Origin: Luscinia megarhynchos
Taxonomy: Eukaryota > Chordata > Aves > Passeriformes > Turdidae
Reading direction: 5' to 3'
DNA length: 64,000 bases
NCBI GenBank assembly: GCA_034336665.1
Contig: JAPFBE010000003.1
Span: 35,252,360-35,316,359 of the forward strand
Part shown: piece after piece, positions 1 through 12,785 of the stretch
Layout of the letters: each line of letters starts with the position of its first letter
Numbering within the stretch: position 1 is the stretch's first letter
Made by a program: the position numbers and the translations under genes
The notes under the pieces: model-generated
The model's database searches: none
What the model saw: the letters and a program-made list of their open reading frames with translations, nothing else
What the model was told of the DNA's origin: nothing

Positions 1-3000
1 ATACTTATATAATACGAGATAAATAAAATTTCATTAATATATATTTCAATTATTTGGGTGTAACTAGAAGACCAGAATGATCTGCTTATATATTTGTTTC
101 AGACTGACAGAGGAATTTTAGTTTAGTATATAGGCAAAATTAGTCACTAAACTTTAGCTGGTGTTCACCCAAACAACTTTTCTGCCTATTAAAGAAGAAA
201 GTAATTTGTTTGTCTTTTCCTAGAATTTTGATCAATATCAATTTGCTGAGATTTCCTGGTGAAATTTAATTTCTGTCTTCTTAGTTTTGTTATAGTATCA
301 CATCAGTGCCTTCTGAATTTTTTTTAAAGAATAAATTATTTGATTTGGGTTTTTTTAGTTATGTGATACTATACACTGAGCAGGGCTTCTGTTGTTGTAT
401 TTTTCAAGTTTCATAAAACATAAATTATTTTTGTTTTATTTTCATTGGAGGAGTTTCCTTATATTTGGGTTATTTAGGATAGCACTTTATTGGCATAATG
501 TTTCAATAATTATATGAGTTGGAATTTCTAGAGGTGCTTTTTCCTTCAGTGACTCTTCTATATAAGACAGTTTACAGACCAAATGTGAATTTCATGTGTT
601 TCTTTGATTGTTTTTACTGGATACTTTAATGTCTGTTGGATTTTATAATCCATCCAAGTATATTTTTTCATCACAGCTTCCTCTGTTTCTTCTCTTACAC
701 ATCACATATGAAAATAAATAAACTGATTTTCAATTGATTTTAAGTATTGCCTATTGACAGAGTGACAGCTTATTTACAGCCTATTTAAAATTAAATTAAT
801 ACAGCCTGTATTGTGAAGTTCACTATTGCTTTGTACTATTAATTTCAGTTAACTAGGTCTCATTCACTAAGATGAGAAAAGATACTTCAATCTTTAAATT
901 TAAAAGGGCAATAATGACATAAAAAAAGACAAAAAATAATATCAAAGTGTGATAGCACGATGTAAGTTATTTCATCAGGTGAAATTCTTGTCAAAATATA
1001 TATTTCAAATATTTTAAAACCAATATTGAACTCTTCTGGTTGTTCAGAGTTACATGAAGTAACCTGCTGATTCTGTCAGTGCTAAAGCACTGGAAACAAG
1101 AAAACAAAGAAAAAAAACAAACCAAGAAACATGGGAAACAAATAAGTTTCTTGTTTCTTCTAGAAGCCCCAGTGTAAATGATCTGTGGCTTTCTTATTCA
1201 GCAGGACTGTGGATCTGGATCAGTTTGAGGTAGACCCTCGATTGAAACATCGGTGTATAAGGATATGTTAGTGTTTATGGATGCATTAGCATTCCAATTC
1301 TGTAAGGTCTTTCCTGGTCTGAATTCTAGTTCCTTTTGAATGCCAGTCACAGACCATCAACAGTGCTTTTCTTCTTAAAATGCCTAGACAGATTATAATT
1401 CCAGAGCCTTAGCTGTTAAATAGTCCTACTACTTCTACTGGTGAGCAAAACTGTATTTTCCCATGTTTTACATTAATGGAAGTCAGTGGGTGTTCCAGGG
1501 TGCATAGAAACAATTGAAATAATTAGAAAGGAATTTCCACAAAATTCTCCTACTCTCCATGGAGCATTCAACAGAATTTCCTTAAAGAATGGACTTGGAA
1601 AAGAGAGCATTAAATGGTCTGCTAGGATTATAAAAATTCCTATCTTTCACAAAACTCTAGAAGTATTGTTTAGGTAATGTGTCAGCCATAGTGAGAGAGT
1701 GGATTTCTGTCTTCCTTTTCCCCTACACATCTGATTTCCACAGAACTGTAATACACTCAAAAGCTTACTTACGAAATAAACAATAATAATTTGAAAGGTG
1801 TTGCCATTTTCCTGGGTTTTTTTCCTCTCTTTCTCAAAGCTGTGGATTGTTTCAGAAAGCAATACCAACTATTTCCATGACTAAACAGTTTTAGGGATGC
1901 TTTTGTACTTAAAGAGAATAGGCAACTCTCCCAGGTTCCCTTTCAGTTTGACTCAAGGCTGTGTGAGGTAAGACGTAACTAAATATGCAAGTAGAGAGGA
2001 GAGAAGGTCTTCTACCTTCCCTCCCTCTTAGATCTCCACAACTGTATTTTAGACTCTAGTCACTGTGTTCCATTTAGTTAAAATGGAAATAGAAAATAAA
2101 TCCTTTCATAAAAATAGCAAATAAGCAGAAGTTAAGGAATAGCAAGGAATCACTTTTTTTATTGTCAGGAAAACAGACTCAGTACAAGAACGGTGTGTCC
2201 TACTGTCATTGTCCTTGCCCTTGTAGAACTTGGCTATTTATTTTTTTTAGTTCCAATCTTGAATGGCTTTTTCTTCCCACCACAAAACAATGATGTGGTA
2301 AAAAGTACTTGTATGAATTCTTTGCTGACATGGTAATAGGCTTTGCTTGCATTCATGACCTCAAGACGTGACTGTCCCACAAATGTCCCTGAATTGGTAA
2401 CAACTTTTTTTTTTTTTTTCTCTTTTCCTATTGTAGCATTTTAATGGCTGTTTATTAAATTACTTTTCTGAATACATATATATCCTTAGAGTGCTTGCTT
2501 TCACTGTTTTCAAGTGCTCTGCTGTTTATTGTCCTGAGCTTCTTCAGTAATATAATGAAGATAACCTTGAGTTTTTGTTGTTTCCCCAAGGGACTCATAT
2601 TTTAACTCACTGAGTACTGCAGAAGCCAAGGACTACTGTGTTTTATTCTGGATGTGAATCTAGAGTGCAATAGAATTTCAGCAAGTTATATGAAATGTCT
2701 CACGTGCTACCAAGTTATGGTCAGACCTAAAATGTAACACCCGAAAATCATGAGGGTCATCACTGTTTCCTAAATATTGAAAAAAAATGTGCAGAATGTC
2801 TGATACTTACAAAAGAAATCCAGAGAAAGGAAAGAGCAAGACAGAAAGTTCTGGATCCTAATTATTCACACTGTTTAATTCTTATGTCCTCAGCTCTGCC
2901 TTTAGACTGCTACAAATACTACATCTACCATGACGGCTAAAAGCTCCAAACTTGAACCAGTTGGTGCCATTTGGCCTTCATCTTTTACTTAGCAGGGCAG

Positions 3001-4547
3001 AGACTATATTTTGTAATATTGTTGTTGGTTCTCAGGCTTTCATTCTTCCTTTACAGTCTTTTTAGACAGTGCATTAATGAAGGAAAAAGATAAATCTAAA
3101 AACTGACAGGGAATATAATTCTTTTATACAAAGCGTGAGGAAAGTTGTGTGAGGCAGTATTCCATTCACAGAATTCCATTCACTTGTGTTTCAGCCTTGA
3201 TTTGGAAAGGCCCATGCTTATCTTGAATCCCTCTGAAGTCAATATATTTACATGTGTATAATATCTGTGGTTGTTTCACAAAGTATATTTTCAGTGCATC
3301 TGAAGGATGTACACTAGAGAAAAATAAGGGAATATCTACAGGAACAACAGCAGTCACCTCTGTCTCAGCCCCAGTGACAGCAGCACAGCACAGAGAACAT
3401 TTGGGGATGGCATATGAGGGGTTACTGCTTAGAGATACAATGCCCTGTTTTTTTCCCAGAGACTGAAGTGTGTGCATGAGCAGCATCTCCCAGGGGCAGC
3501 TCAAGCTGTGGCAAAATTGTCTCCCTGTTCATACACTTCAGGGCTTAGTGCCATGTAAGGAGGGGATGCAACAGCTCTGTTCCTTTCTCCCTGCACTTCA
3601 AGGAGCTCTGTCAGGCATGTCATGCTTGCAGCCTCTATGTCCCCGAGGTACGTCCCTGTGTCAAAATGCTAGATATTTTCCCAAAGTGTTTTAGTTTAGA
3701 GGTGCTCTAATCAGATCACATCCAATGTTTAAATGACCTTAAACCTATTACAATTCAAGCTAAATACCTGAATTTTACCACACCTTTCCTCATGCCTGAT
3801 GCTTGCCTCAGATATGTTAGTGTGAGTAAATAGTAAAGGCACCAGAGCTTCCTGTGGCTTTGTTTTTCTTCATGATATACAAACTGCTCTTATTAATAAC
3901 AGGAGGAAATTACATCTGGTGAAGCTCTGTTAATGGCATTAGTGAGGGGTTAATTTGGCATGGTAATTTTCTTCGGGGACCTGTTGAAATCTGCACAGAA
4001 GGGAGTCCTGTTTTTCAGCACTGCTTTGAATGTCTTTGCTGAAGAATTAAGGGAAAGTCTTTCCTTCGCACCCTGATTTGTTTTTCCTTCAGAAGGGGAA
4101 AGGGCATTTACTGTGATCCATGGAGGTTACTGCACTAAGGCTAAGAACATTTCATCAGAGAAAACAAATACAATTGTAGAAACAACAGTGAAATTTGATA
4201 ACCTTCTAATCTATTTATCAAAGGGCCTGCAGTTCCATTTCAAGGCAGGTGAATGAATACTTACTGAACCCAGAAAATGAATCTACCTCCACAGAACTGA
4301 GATAACTAAAAAGGGAGAAAGAAACAGGCACAAAACCGTTAGCACCTGCCAACTCTTATTAAGAGATTAGAATGCTTAAAAAGACAGCAAGCAGCTCAAT
4401 ATTTTCTTTTAAGTTTCTCTTGCCTGATTTCTCATGCATGCTGCTGTGCACTGCAGTGAAACAAACAGGTCACATTTCAGCTCCTCAGAGCTTCAAAAGC
4501 ACTTTATGGCTTAAGAGCAAGCAGCTTCTCTTCAGACTCTGTAAAAT

Positions 4548-4583
4548 TTTTTTAAGAAATGTATCTTTTTTAAGAAATGTATC
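4548..4583. repeat. Perfect 18-bp tandem duplication
   Basis: The unit TTTTTTAAGAAATGTATC occurs twice head to tail (4548-4565 and 4566-4583) with no mismatch. This looks like a recent slippage duplication and is likely to vary in copy number. Confidence 0.85.
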
Positions 4584-5417
4584 TGTGCCCGAATGATTGA
4601 CTCTTAGGAAACAGAGTGAGGCTAAGCGCTGGCAAGAAACTTAGTTCCCAATGTGACAGTAGAGTTACTTTACACATGAATGCTCAGTGATTTAGGAATT
4701 GTTCTGAGATATACTGAAATATCCTACAATTTCAACAAGTTTCCTCTTTAATCAGTGGAAAACAGAGTTTACAAATAGGCTTCTTGTGAAACAGTGATGA
4801 AAGCAGCACTGCTAGTCATGCAGATCAGAGAGCATCAGCCCCAGTGAAGCTGACAGGAATACAGACAAATGTTTTAAAATATGAAGAGCTATTTCTGTCA
4901 GAAATGGGGGACCTGCCGCCCCTTTGAAATGCTAAAACTTGCAGGGGAAAAGACCTGCAACAGCCAGAGTGTGAACCACATGCCTTCTGAGAAGGGACAG
5001 TCAAGTGACCAAGTTGCTTTTGTTGCTCCATCTCCCTTTAGTTTAACCAGAAATTAGACCAAACAAAGGCTGAGAGAAAACTGTTCAGTTGCAGAAAGAA
5101 GGGGATTAGTGCACTGAGCTGCCTGTAGAGATGTATTCTATCCCTGGCTGGGAGTAGGAAAAGGGAAATGTTAAATGGAGCAGTGCAACTGAATAACAGA
5201 GGCAGGACCATGGCAGGACCAGGTAAACCTGCAAGGCTGTTATCCTCAGATGGACAGGGAGGTATGAACCTTTCCTTGCTCAACTATCTTTCCCCAGTCA
5301 GAAGCCAGGTACCCAGGGAAAGCTCCAGGCTCTTGCTGATTGGGCTGACATGACCAGTTCTAACTTGTATTGCATTTGGCCCATTTAAAACAAAAGCAAA
5401 CAAGCAAAAAACTCAGA

Positions 5418-5957
5418 ACCACTGATCTCTGCCTTCGTAAGACACCACTTGGAGTGCTGCATCCAAATCTAGGGTCCTCAGATAAGAAATGGACTTGTTA
5501 GAGGGGGGCAGAGGAGCCACAAAGATAAACAGAGGGATGGAATGCCTCTCCCTCAAAGACAGCCAGAATACCTGGGGCTGTTCAGTCTGAACAAGAGAAG
5601 ACTTTGGGGAGACCTCATTGTGAAATTTCATTACCTTAAGGGGGCTTATAAAAAGGAGGAAGAGAGAGTTTTTATATGGGCAGATAGTGACAGGGCAAGA
5701 GACCAAGATTTTAAACTGAAAGAGGGCAAGTTCAGATTAGACAAAAGGAAAAAATATCCTGTAGTGAGAGGGTGGTGAGGCACTGGAACAGGCTGCCTAG
5801 AGGAGCTGTGGATGCCCTATCCCATGGGAAGCCAGGTTGGATGGAGCTTGAGCAATCTGAACTAGTGACTAGGCATCTCTGTCCGTGGTAGGGGGGATTG
5901 GAACTAGAGGGTCTTTAAGGTCCCTTGAAGCCCTAACCGTTCTACAGTTCTATGAAC
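5418..5957 (+). mobile_element. CR1 LINE fragment, 3' end, sense to NALF1
   Basis: The text follows the avian CR1 3' region: a 'ggctgttcagtctgaacaag' segment, 'gagacctcattgtg', 'ggcttataaaaagga', 'gaggcactggaacaggctgc', and a terminal 'ggtctttaaggtcccttgaa' leading to 'ttctacagttctatgaa'. It is 5'-truncated, as most CR1 copies are, and carries many substitutions and indels. No open reading frame of the element survives. Family recognition is from memory of the CR1 consensus; the subfamily is not assigned. Confidence 0.93.
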
Positions 5958-8535
5958 CTAGGTGACTAGTATTATCCTTGAACAGGTCTTCCCTTCTCTC
6001 ACCAACATTGTTATAATGTTTTAGGGGGGTTTTTTAACTCTGAGAGTACATTGCTTGTTCAGTTTTGCTTGAAAGTGCAGATAATAGATACAGAATATGT
6101 AAGACACTGACTGACTAAAGATCACACCCAGGCATAAAATGCACTTGCACAGAAAATGTCATTGAAAGAAAATAAAAAACCTTTTGCAAACAGAAGAATT
6201 CTGCAGAGAAATATGGGTATTAAAAAGATTATATTTTTGAAGCATCCTAGCAATACTGGGAGTTGAAATTAATCCATTGTGTTCAAATGAAGAAGCCAAA
6301 GTGAAAACAGTTTTGGTATACACAGCATTTTAACTTCAGTTGGCTTCCCCAGTTTCTTTTCTAAACTTTGAAGTTGTACTACAAAAGAAGGCTTAATTCT
6401 CAACTTTCTCACTGATCCTGTAAGGCTGAGATGAACCAAAGTACAGATCACATTAGAGGAAAAAGTGAACCTGACCTTCTTCAGAATGGAGACAACACAT
6501 GGGACAAAGCAAAACATTTTATAACTTCATTAAGTCTCCTGGATGCATTTACACAAATGTCCCTTTGCACATTCTGATTTTTTTATCAACCTCTTTAGTT
6601 CAAGCCTATTCAATGACAAAACATCAATCAGCACCTGGATATGTGTTGCAATCCCATCATTGCATAATAGCTTAATCACAGTGTGGTCCTCAAAGACAAA
6701 CAATGCCATATATATTTCCTAGGATGTCTCATTTTTTATTTAAAGCAAACCCATATTTTACAGCAAGAATAACTTGCAATTAAATTTTAATTTAACTGAT
6801 GTTATTGATCTAAGCTCCAAAAGTATTTAGTGATTTTTTTTTTCTAAATTTGCTTTCAATCACCTTCTGTTCAATTTAATTAATTACATTGTGTGCCCTC
6901 AGCACTTTTGTGTTTAATTAGAATACAGCAGAGAAAGATTTTGCTTTAAATCTTGCATTATCTCATATATCCTTTTTTATGGAAAAGCTTTTCTTAGTGG
7001 ATGTAGAGCAGCTGAGTCACTGTGAATGAAGTAGAAATAGGACCCTTTGTGTGTATATGCATTATTTTAATGGATTAATATTAGCCTCTCATGTTCACAT
7101 TTATTGACCTTTTACTCTCTACTACTGTTTGCATATTTGTCCAACACTTTTTATGTCTTCCTGTAGATGGTGAGAGTTAGCCAGTGTTGACAATGCCTTT
7201 GAAAACTTAAATTTAAAAGTATAAAGTATCTACACAGAGCTGCCTAACACTGGAAATTATTAAGATTAAACAGTTACAATTAATTTCCATGACGGAATTA
7301 TGTTTTAAAGTAACAGCATGATACAACACATAATTGTTAATAACAAGCGTTTTATCCTGGTTTGTCTTTTGCCTGTGCTGGTTTCTCTGCTCTTTGGAAA
7401 CTTTCTGTACTTACAGTTTTTTTTCTTATCTTTTTTACAGAAATAGAGTAACAACTTTTGGAAACAACTACATAAATCTAGCAAATTTTGTGACAGCTGC
7501 CATATTTTACAATTTCTATCAGAATCCATAAAATATTGTGTCTCCTTTGAAATTTGCAATTATCCTCGTTTAAGAATAATCAAGGCATTTGACTATACAA
7601 GAAACCCTTCTTTCCTTAAAGATGGGCCTATTTGTAAGTTTTAGAGGAGTTTAGGGAATATGTGTAAATTTGCTCTGCATCATCTCGAACTTTTTGAACA
7701 GTAATTTTGCATGAATTCAGACCTTTTCTATCACTACATAGGGAAAAAAACCCGTTTTTTAAAATTTTCTGAAAAAAGTAAAGAAAACTGGTGGATCAGG
7801 TTAAAAAGGTAGTAAAATACTTTCTCTGAACATGACTGCTAACTGTATATAAGTAAGAATAAATATCAAGTGATGGTCTGAAGTTTAGAGAGTCTAATAG
7901 TAAATCTAATGATATCTAAATGGAAGTCATTAAGAAGACAAATACAAGCTCTTTACAGGAAAAAGATAACAGACATAACTTAAAATGAAGGAGATTCCAA
8001 AATATTGTCAGAAAATATTTTTTAGCCATGAGAACCATCAGGAATGGTACAGAGAGTCTCTGCAGGCTCCATCTTTGGTGAGGAGGTTCAAGAAAAATCC
8101 CTGAGTAATTTACTCTCATCTCACAAGCAGCTTTGCTTTGAGTAAGGGGGTGCTTTAGAAATCTCCTGAGGCCCTTACCCACCTGTATTCTTCAATTAAT
8201 CTATTTCATTATTCTCCAGACCTGCTTCAAAACCACCATATCATATAGCCTTTAGTGACCTTTTTTATAATGAGAGCATCTCTTCATTCTGTACATGTCC
8301 TATTGCTCACAAACGTTCTTGAAATCAGATCCTCAATTTGATTCTCCATTTTGTAAAAACGAATCTTCAACACACTGTTTTGATAAGAGTACACGATAAT
8401 TAATCTGGCTTTTCTCAGTCTCAGTCTTGGGTTTTCAAATGTTTGGAATACCTAATGTTAAAACATGACTTTGCATATGCTTAAAAAGACAGCACTCCAT
8501 GATACACTGTCTTTTGTTAGACAAAGGAAATACAA

Positions 8536-8575
8536 ATCAGTCAGTCAATCAGTCAGTAAGTCAGTCAATCAATCA
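8536..8575. repeat. (RTCA)10 tetranucleotide microsatellite
   Basis: Ten consecutive 4-bp units, GTCA or ATCA, run without interruption except one GTAA variant at 8556-8559. The mixture of two unit types suggests an ageing microsatellite. Confidence 0.9.
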
Positions 8576-8950
8576 TGTAAATCAGTGATTTTTTCTGTGG
8601 TTCAGTAAACAGGATTTAAGTAATAATGTCTGTAGAATTTTTGAGAACTGTAAAACAATTTGGAATTAACACAAACTTTATGAATACAGGTAAAGAAATT
8701 AATCATAATATAAATTAATTAATCAGGTACTAGAGTGTATGAAGAGAAAAATATTACTTTTGGTTTTTCTCTAATATTTCCAAGCAATTCTTCTGAATTT
8801 TTCTGATCTGTCCTTTCTTGTGTTTTTTGCTTATAGACTATTTCAACATAAATAAGACCAGGATGAATGAATCAGATTCCCAATAAAATAATAAGATACA
8901 TTCATTATTGCATTGAAATGAGTTCTTGTCTTTCCCTGTCCTTCAGGAAT

Positions 8951-8969
8951 AAAAAAAAAAAAAAAAAAA
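8951..8969 (+). repeat. Poly(A) run, 19 A
   Basis: A run of 19 A directly follows GGAAT, so the sequence reads AATAAA into the tract. Because CR1 elements do not leave poly(A) tails, such tracts in a bird either arise by slippage or mark a rare retroposed transcript. No recognisable gene copy lies in the preceding 200 bp. Confidence 0.85.
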
Positions 8970-11038
8970 GATAATCAACTGTCTTCATTATAAGATTTTT
9001 CAGCATGATAGAGCTAATATTAATGCATTTTAAATTGAAAATAAATAGCAGGGCTGACATTTATCTACAATGCTAGAATGTGACAGGATGCTGTATGTGG
9101 TGATGTGTGTCATTGGTTGATGCAGACTGAACACATTATCCCCCCCAACAGCTCTCTCTGTGCATAAATCAGTGTAATTATTTAATCTCTAATTTTAAAC
9201 AACTACCACTTTGGTCTAGCTCCTGCATTTCTTTTTTACAGGAGCAAGATAGACACTGGAATTATTTTTTCATCTCACAAGGAGGACTTCCTGGTGGGAG
9301 AAATTATATAGCAAATTTTGACATGCAACTACTTTGCACAGTTTGTTGCAAAGTCCTTGGTGTGTCTTTTAACTGGTCATGTTCAATTCAAAAGCAGAAT
9401 TGTCTGCCAAAAGAGTTGTTCCTAATTTTGTGCCTACAGCACTTTTTGGAATGAGAGTTTACCAATAATATTGTTAGGGGTCAAATTCTAACATATTTTT
9501 GAGCTACTTAGAAGAGGTTAAATTTACAGACAGAGTATCTAAATCCACAGAACACAAAGTCTACTTCTTTGCTTGGATTCATGTCCTTTAATAGGAATCG
9601 TATTTTAAAAAAATCAAAAAGAGATCCAAATTTCAGGATGGGTAATTTTCTCTATAATAAGATTCTTTTGTAGGGAAAATGTCACATTTCCCAAATACAG
9701 ATATATCATTGCATTCTGTGATTCACTTGTGTCATGATCTGTGGATGTAAGGCAAAACTACCCAGTAAAATAAATTTTAATAAATTTTCTTTACTACTTG
9801 GATCTATTTCATTTTCTTAGAATTAGTAACAGTTTATCAATAGAATGTCGATAAATAGATTCCCCTAATATAGGAGTTTATAGTAAGGGAGGATAATCTC
9901 TTCAAATCTCTGCATCCCTAGGGTAGCTAGGCTCTTTCAACAGGTGAGCGATAGTTGGAGCCAATGTGCCTCCATTGATTACACAGAAATTGAAGAAAAA
10001 GATGACCCTGGCACCTGAAGTGCCTGGTTCATAATGCTTCATTAGCAATTTAATTGATATAATCTCCACCTCTGCAATGCAAGTACAGCCTTGCTTGAGG
10101 TAAGAATAAAACTTCCTTTTAGAGACTGGAGGCATTAACTCCACCTGCACTTCCCTTTCTTACAGTTAAACCACAGCCTAAGATATTTGGTGCTGATAGG
10201 TCTTTGAGACAGCTGCAATTTCACAAAGTGCATCAAGAGAGCTTCACAAAAAAACCCCTAAACCAATATTTCACAAAACAGATCCAAAATGAGAGAGTAA
10301 AGTGTAGAAACTTAACTACATTTTATATTATTGAAAAAGAACAAAGTATGTTTGTTAGTTCCTTATTTCTGGTCAGAGTATTGTAGACAACAGAAATGAG
10401 GTGATGTCAAACTGGGGAGAATAGAGATAGGAAAATATATATATATCTACATTTTGAAGCTATACCTGCAAGGAATTGAATGAATTTAAAAAGAGAGAGG
10501 CCATCATATATGACACTGTATTTCTTAAGTCTCCTTAGCCCTTTCTCCTTCTCTCTTGTACCACTCTATTGTGTTAACAGAACATGCCTTTTTAAAAGAT
10601 GTTAAAAATTAACTCTTGTCTTGACAATTACATTTTAAATGAAGTTCTTCAAAGACTCTTCACAAACAGGACTGGGTAATCCTGCTTATTATTCAGTTTA
10701 TGATAGCCCATACCAACTCCTGGCACTAGAGATTGATTGTTTTGCTGATGTTGAAAGCAAGGTCCAGAACAGCAGGGTTAGCTCGTGTTCTTTCTGAAAT
10801 CTATCCTGGGACTCTGTATGTACACCTAGAAAGCTGATCTGATGTACTGGTGACAGACTTCAGAATTTTCCATCTTGTATTTCCTACTTCACTGAGTGGT
10901 AAAGTGTTTCAGCATTCACACCAGACAGAAGGTCATATGGAAGGACACAAAGAGTCTTTGGCTTAGACTGACCCTCTGGCCAGGACCTATTTCCCACCTC
11001 TCTCTTGCAGACTTGGAGTTTCCCACAAACACATGTGC

Positions 11039-11218
11039 CAGGGGAGGTTTAGATTTAATATTATGAAAAATTTCTTCCTTGAAAGGGTGCTCATGCACTG
11101 GAACAGACCATTTGTCTGGAAATTGGACAAAAAACTTGTAGATGTGGTGTTTAGGGACATGGTTAGTGGTGGACTTGGCCTTGTTAGGTTGATGATCAGA
11201 CTTGATGACTTTTAAAAA
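11039..11218 (+). mobile_element. CR1 LINE fragment, short, 3' end missing
   Basis: It matches the CR1 3' region: 'caggggaggtttagattta' (a last base of 'gccagg' shared), 'gaaaaatttcttcc', 'cactggaacagacc', 'gtagatgtggtg', 'ttagggacatgg' and 'gtggacttggc' to 'gacttgatgac'. The copy lacks both the 5' part and the terminal tandem units, stopping at an AT-rich 'ttttaaaaattttaaaaatt'. An internal deletion removes part of the stretch between the 'cactggaacag' and 'gtagatgtggtg' motifs. Confidence 0.88.
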
Positions 11219-11799
11219 TTTTAAAAATTAAGTCTAGACTTGTCAGTAGCCTGCTTTATTGTTGGATTTTGTCTATTGCAGTTAATCTAAGTAGTGTAGC
11301 TGGGCCCTGATTCTGACCGGGAATTGTGGCTCCTACACAAGTCTGTGAAAAAATAGTAATTAAAAATGAGTGCATTTAGTGCTAGTGAGCAAGGAAAAGA
11401 ACTGAGAGCAAAATATGAATTTAAAAAAAATCAGCTAGCACAGTGTGGTTGGGAACTAATTTAGTATAGATAAGTCACTAAGAAGGAAAAAAGTAGACAG
11501 GGGAGATTTGTGAAGTTTCCAAGAAGCTTGTTAGTATTCATGAGAGTGGATCTTTAGTAATTATCATGACACACAGATAGTTCATAGCCTAGATGAAGGA
11601 TTCTGTATGTCAATCAGTGAAAATGTAATCACCCAAATAAAGAGATGTCTGAGGCTGGTTTCTGAGATTAACCAACTTTGAAGGAATTTGGTACTTTAGA
11701 ATTTTTTGAACTTCAATGGCAAAGGAGTATAGGAGCTTAATGTATAATTTTCTCATTCTGCTGAAGAGGACAATTTTGCCACTTGGTGTTTTTCAGGCC

Positions 11800-12019
11800 A
11801 TGTCTGAAACACTGGGTTTGATTTTGTTTCCTGTTATACAAAAAAGTTGGGACAGGCTAGAGAAGGTCCAGAGAATGGCACAAATATGATCAATGGGGAA
11901 CCTGTCATAGGAGGAAAGGCTGAAAGTCAGCCTTCAGATGAAAAGATTTAATGGAGACTTCATTACTATGTTCCAGTATTTAAAGTGTGTTACACTTGTT
12001 AAAGAAGATGGAGACTTTA
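11800..12019 (+). mobile_element. CR1 LINE fragment, left part (interrupted by LTR)
   Basis: Segments such as 'gagaaggtccagagaatggc', 'aacctgtcataggaggaaag' and 'gagacttcattactatgttc' follow the CR1 consensus. The copy stops inside 'aagatggagacttt', exactly where the LTR at 12020 begins. The matching continuation is found after the LTR at 12560. The left edge is approximate, because the first 40 bp are weakly similar. Confidence 0.88.
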
Positions 12020-12559
12020 TGGGTTTAAACCCAACTGGAAATTAGGAGCCATGAAGCTGCTCACTCAACCCCCCTCTCTGCCCCACACACTAATGGAACG
12101 GGGAGCAGAAGCAAAATAAAACTTTTAGGTTGAGATAAGAACATCTAGATAATTAAAAATAAAGTAAAATGCACTAATAATGGTAAATTATAGCAATAAT
12201 GATAATAAATAGGAAGAAAATAAGTGGTGCACAACGCAGCTGCTCACCACCAGCTGACCAATGCCAGAGCCACCTTCCCAAACCCGGACCAGCCCCCACT
12301 TCAGGGTAACTTCTCCCATTTTATATTCCAGGCATGATGTTCTGTGCTGTGGAACATCCCTTTGGCTGTGCTTCCTCCCAGTTTCTTTTCTGCACCTCCT
12401 CCCTGGCAGAGCATGACTTAGGATAAAACACAACTTAGCAAAGGACCAAAACATCACTGTGTTATCAACACCATTCAAAATCCTCATTCAAAATCCAAAA
12501 CATAGCACTGTAACAGCTACTGAGAAGAAATTAGCTCTACCCTAGTTGAAACCAGGGCA
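12020..12559 (-). mobile_element. Solo LTR of an avian endogenous retrovirus, minus strand
   Basis: On the minus strand this 540-bp unit opens with TGCCCTGGTTTCAACTAGGG, continues through a TATA-like 'tataaaatggg', and ends '...gggtttaaaccca'. It is bounded by TG...CA. It matches from memory an LTR type that is abundant in many birds and is usually assigned to ERVL- or ERVK-like families; I cannot name the subfamily. No gag, pol or env lies beside it, so it is a solo LTR from recombination between two LTRs. The flanking pentamers are CTTTA and CTTCC, a target duplication at best degraded. Confidence 0.85.
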
Positions 12560-12785
12560 CTTCCTTTCTACAAGGAGTCACTTGGAAAAGATAAGGGGTA
12601 GCAGATTTAAGTTATTTCTTGGGAGATTCCAGTTAAACACCGGAGGAAAATTGTTCACAATGAGAAAAATCAGCCATTGGAACATCTCATCAGGAAAGTG
12701 AGGGACACTTAAGATTCATCTGGACAGGGTGCTGGGCCATGTTGTCTATTTTGTTGCTAAGAAAGGTTGGACCATCTGACTATTG
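12560..12785 (+). mobile_element. CR1 LINE fragment, right part (resumes after LTR)
   Basis: The text resumes the same CR1 copy: 'tctacaaggagtcacttgg', 'aaaagataaggggtagc', 'ggagattccagttaaacacc', 'cagccattggaac', 'ctggacagggtgctgggcca' and 'aagaaaggttggaccatctg'. Together with 11800-12019 it restores the expected order of the CR1 3' region with no loss other than the LTR insertion. The terminal tandem units are missing or decayed beyond about 12785. Confidence 0.9.

Noticed and set aside
8881..8969. Processed pseudogene or SINE ending in the A19 tract
   Set aside because: There is AATAAA next to the tract, but no recognisable coding or SINE body and no clear flanking duplication.
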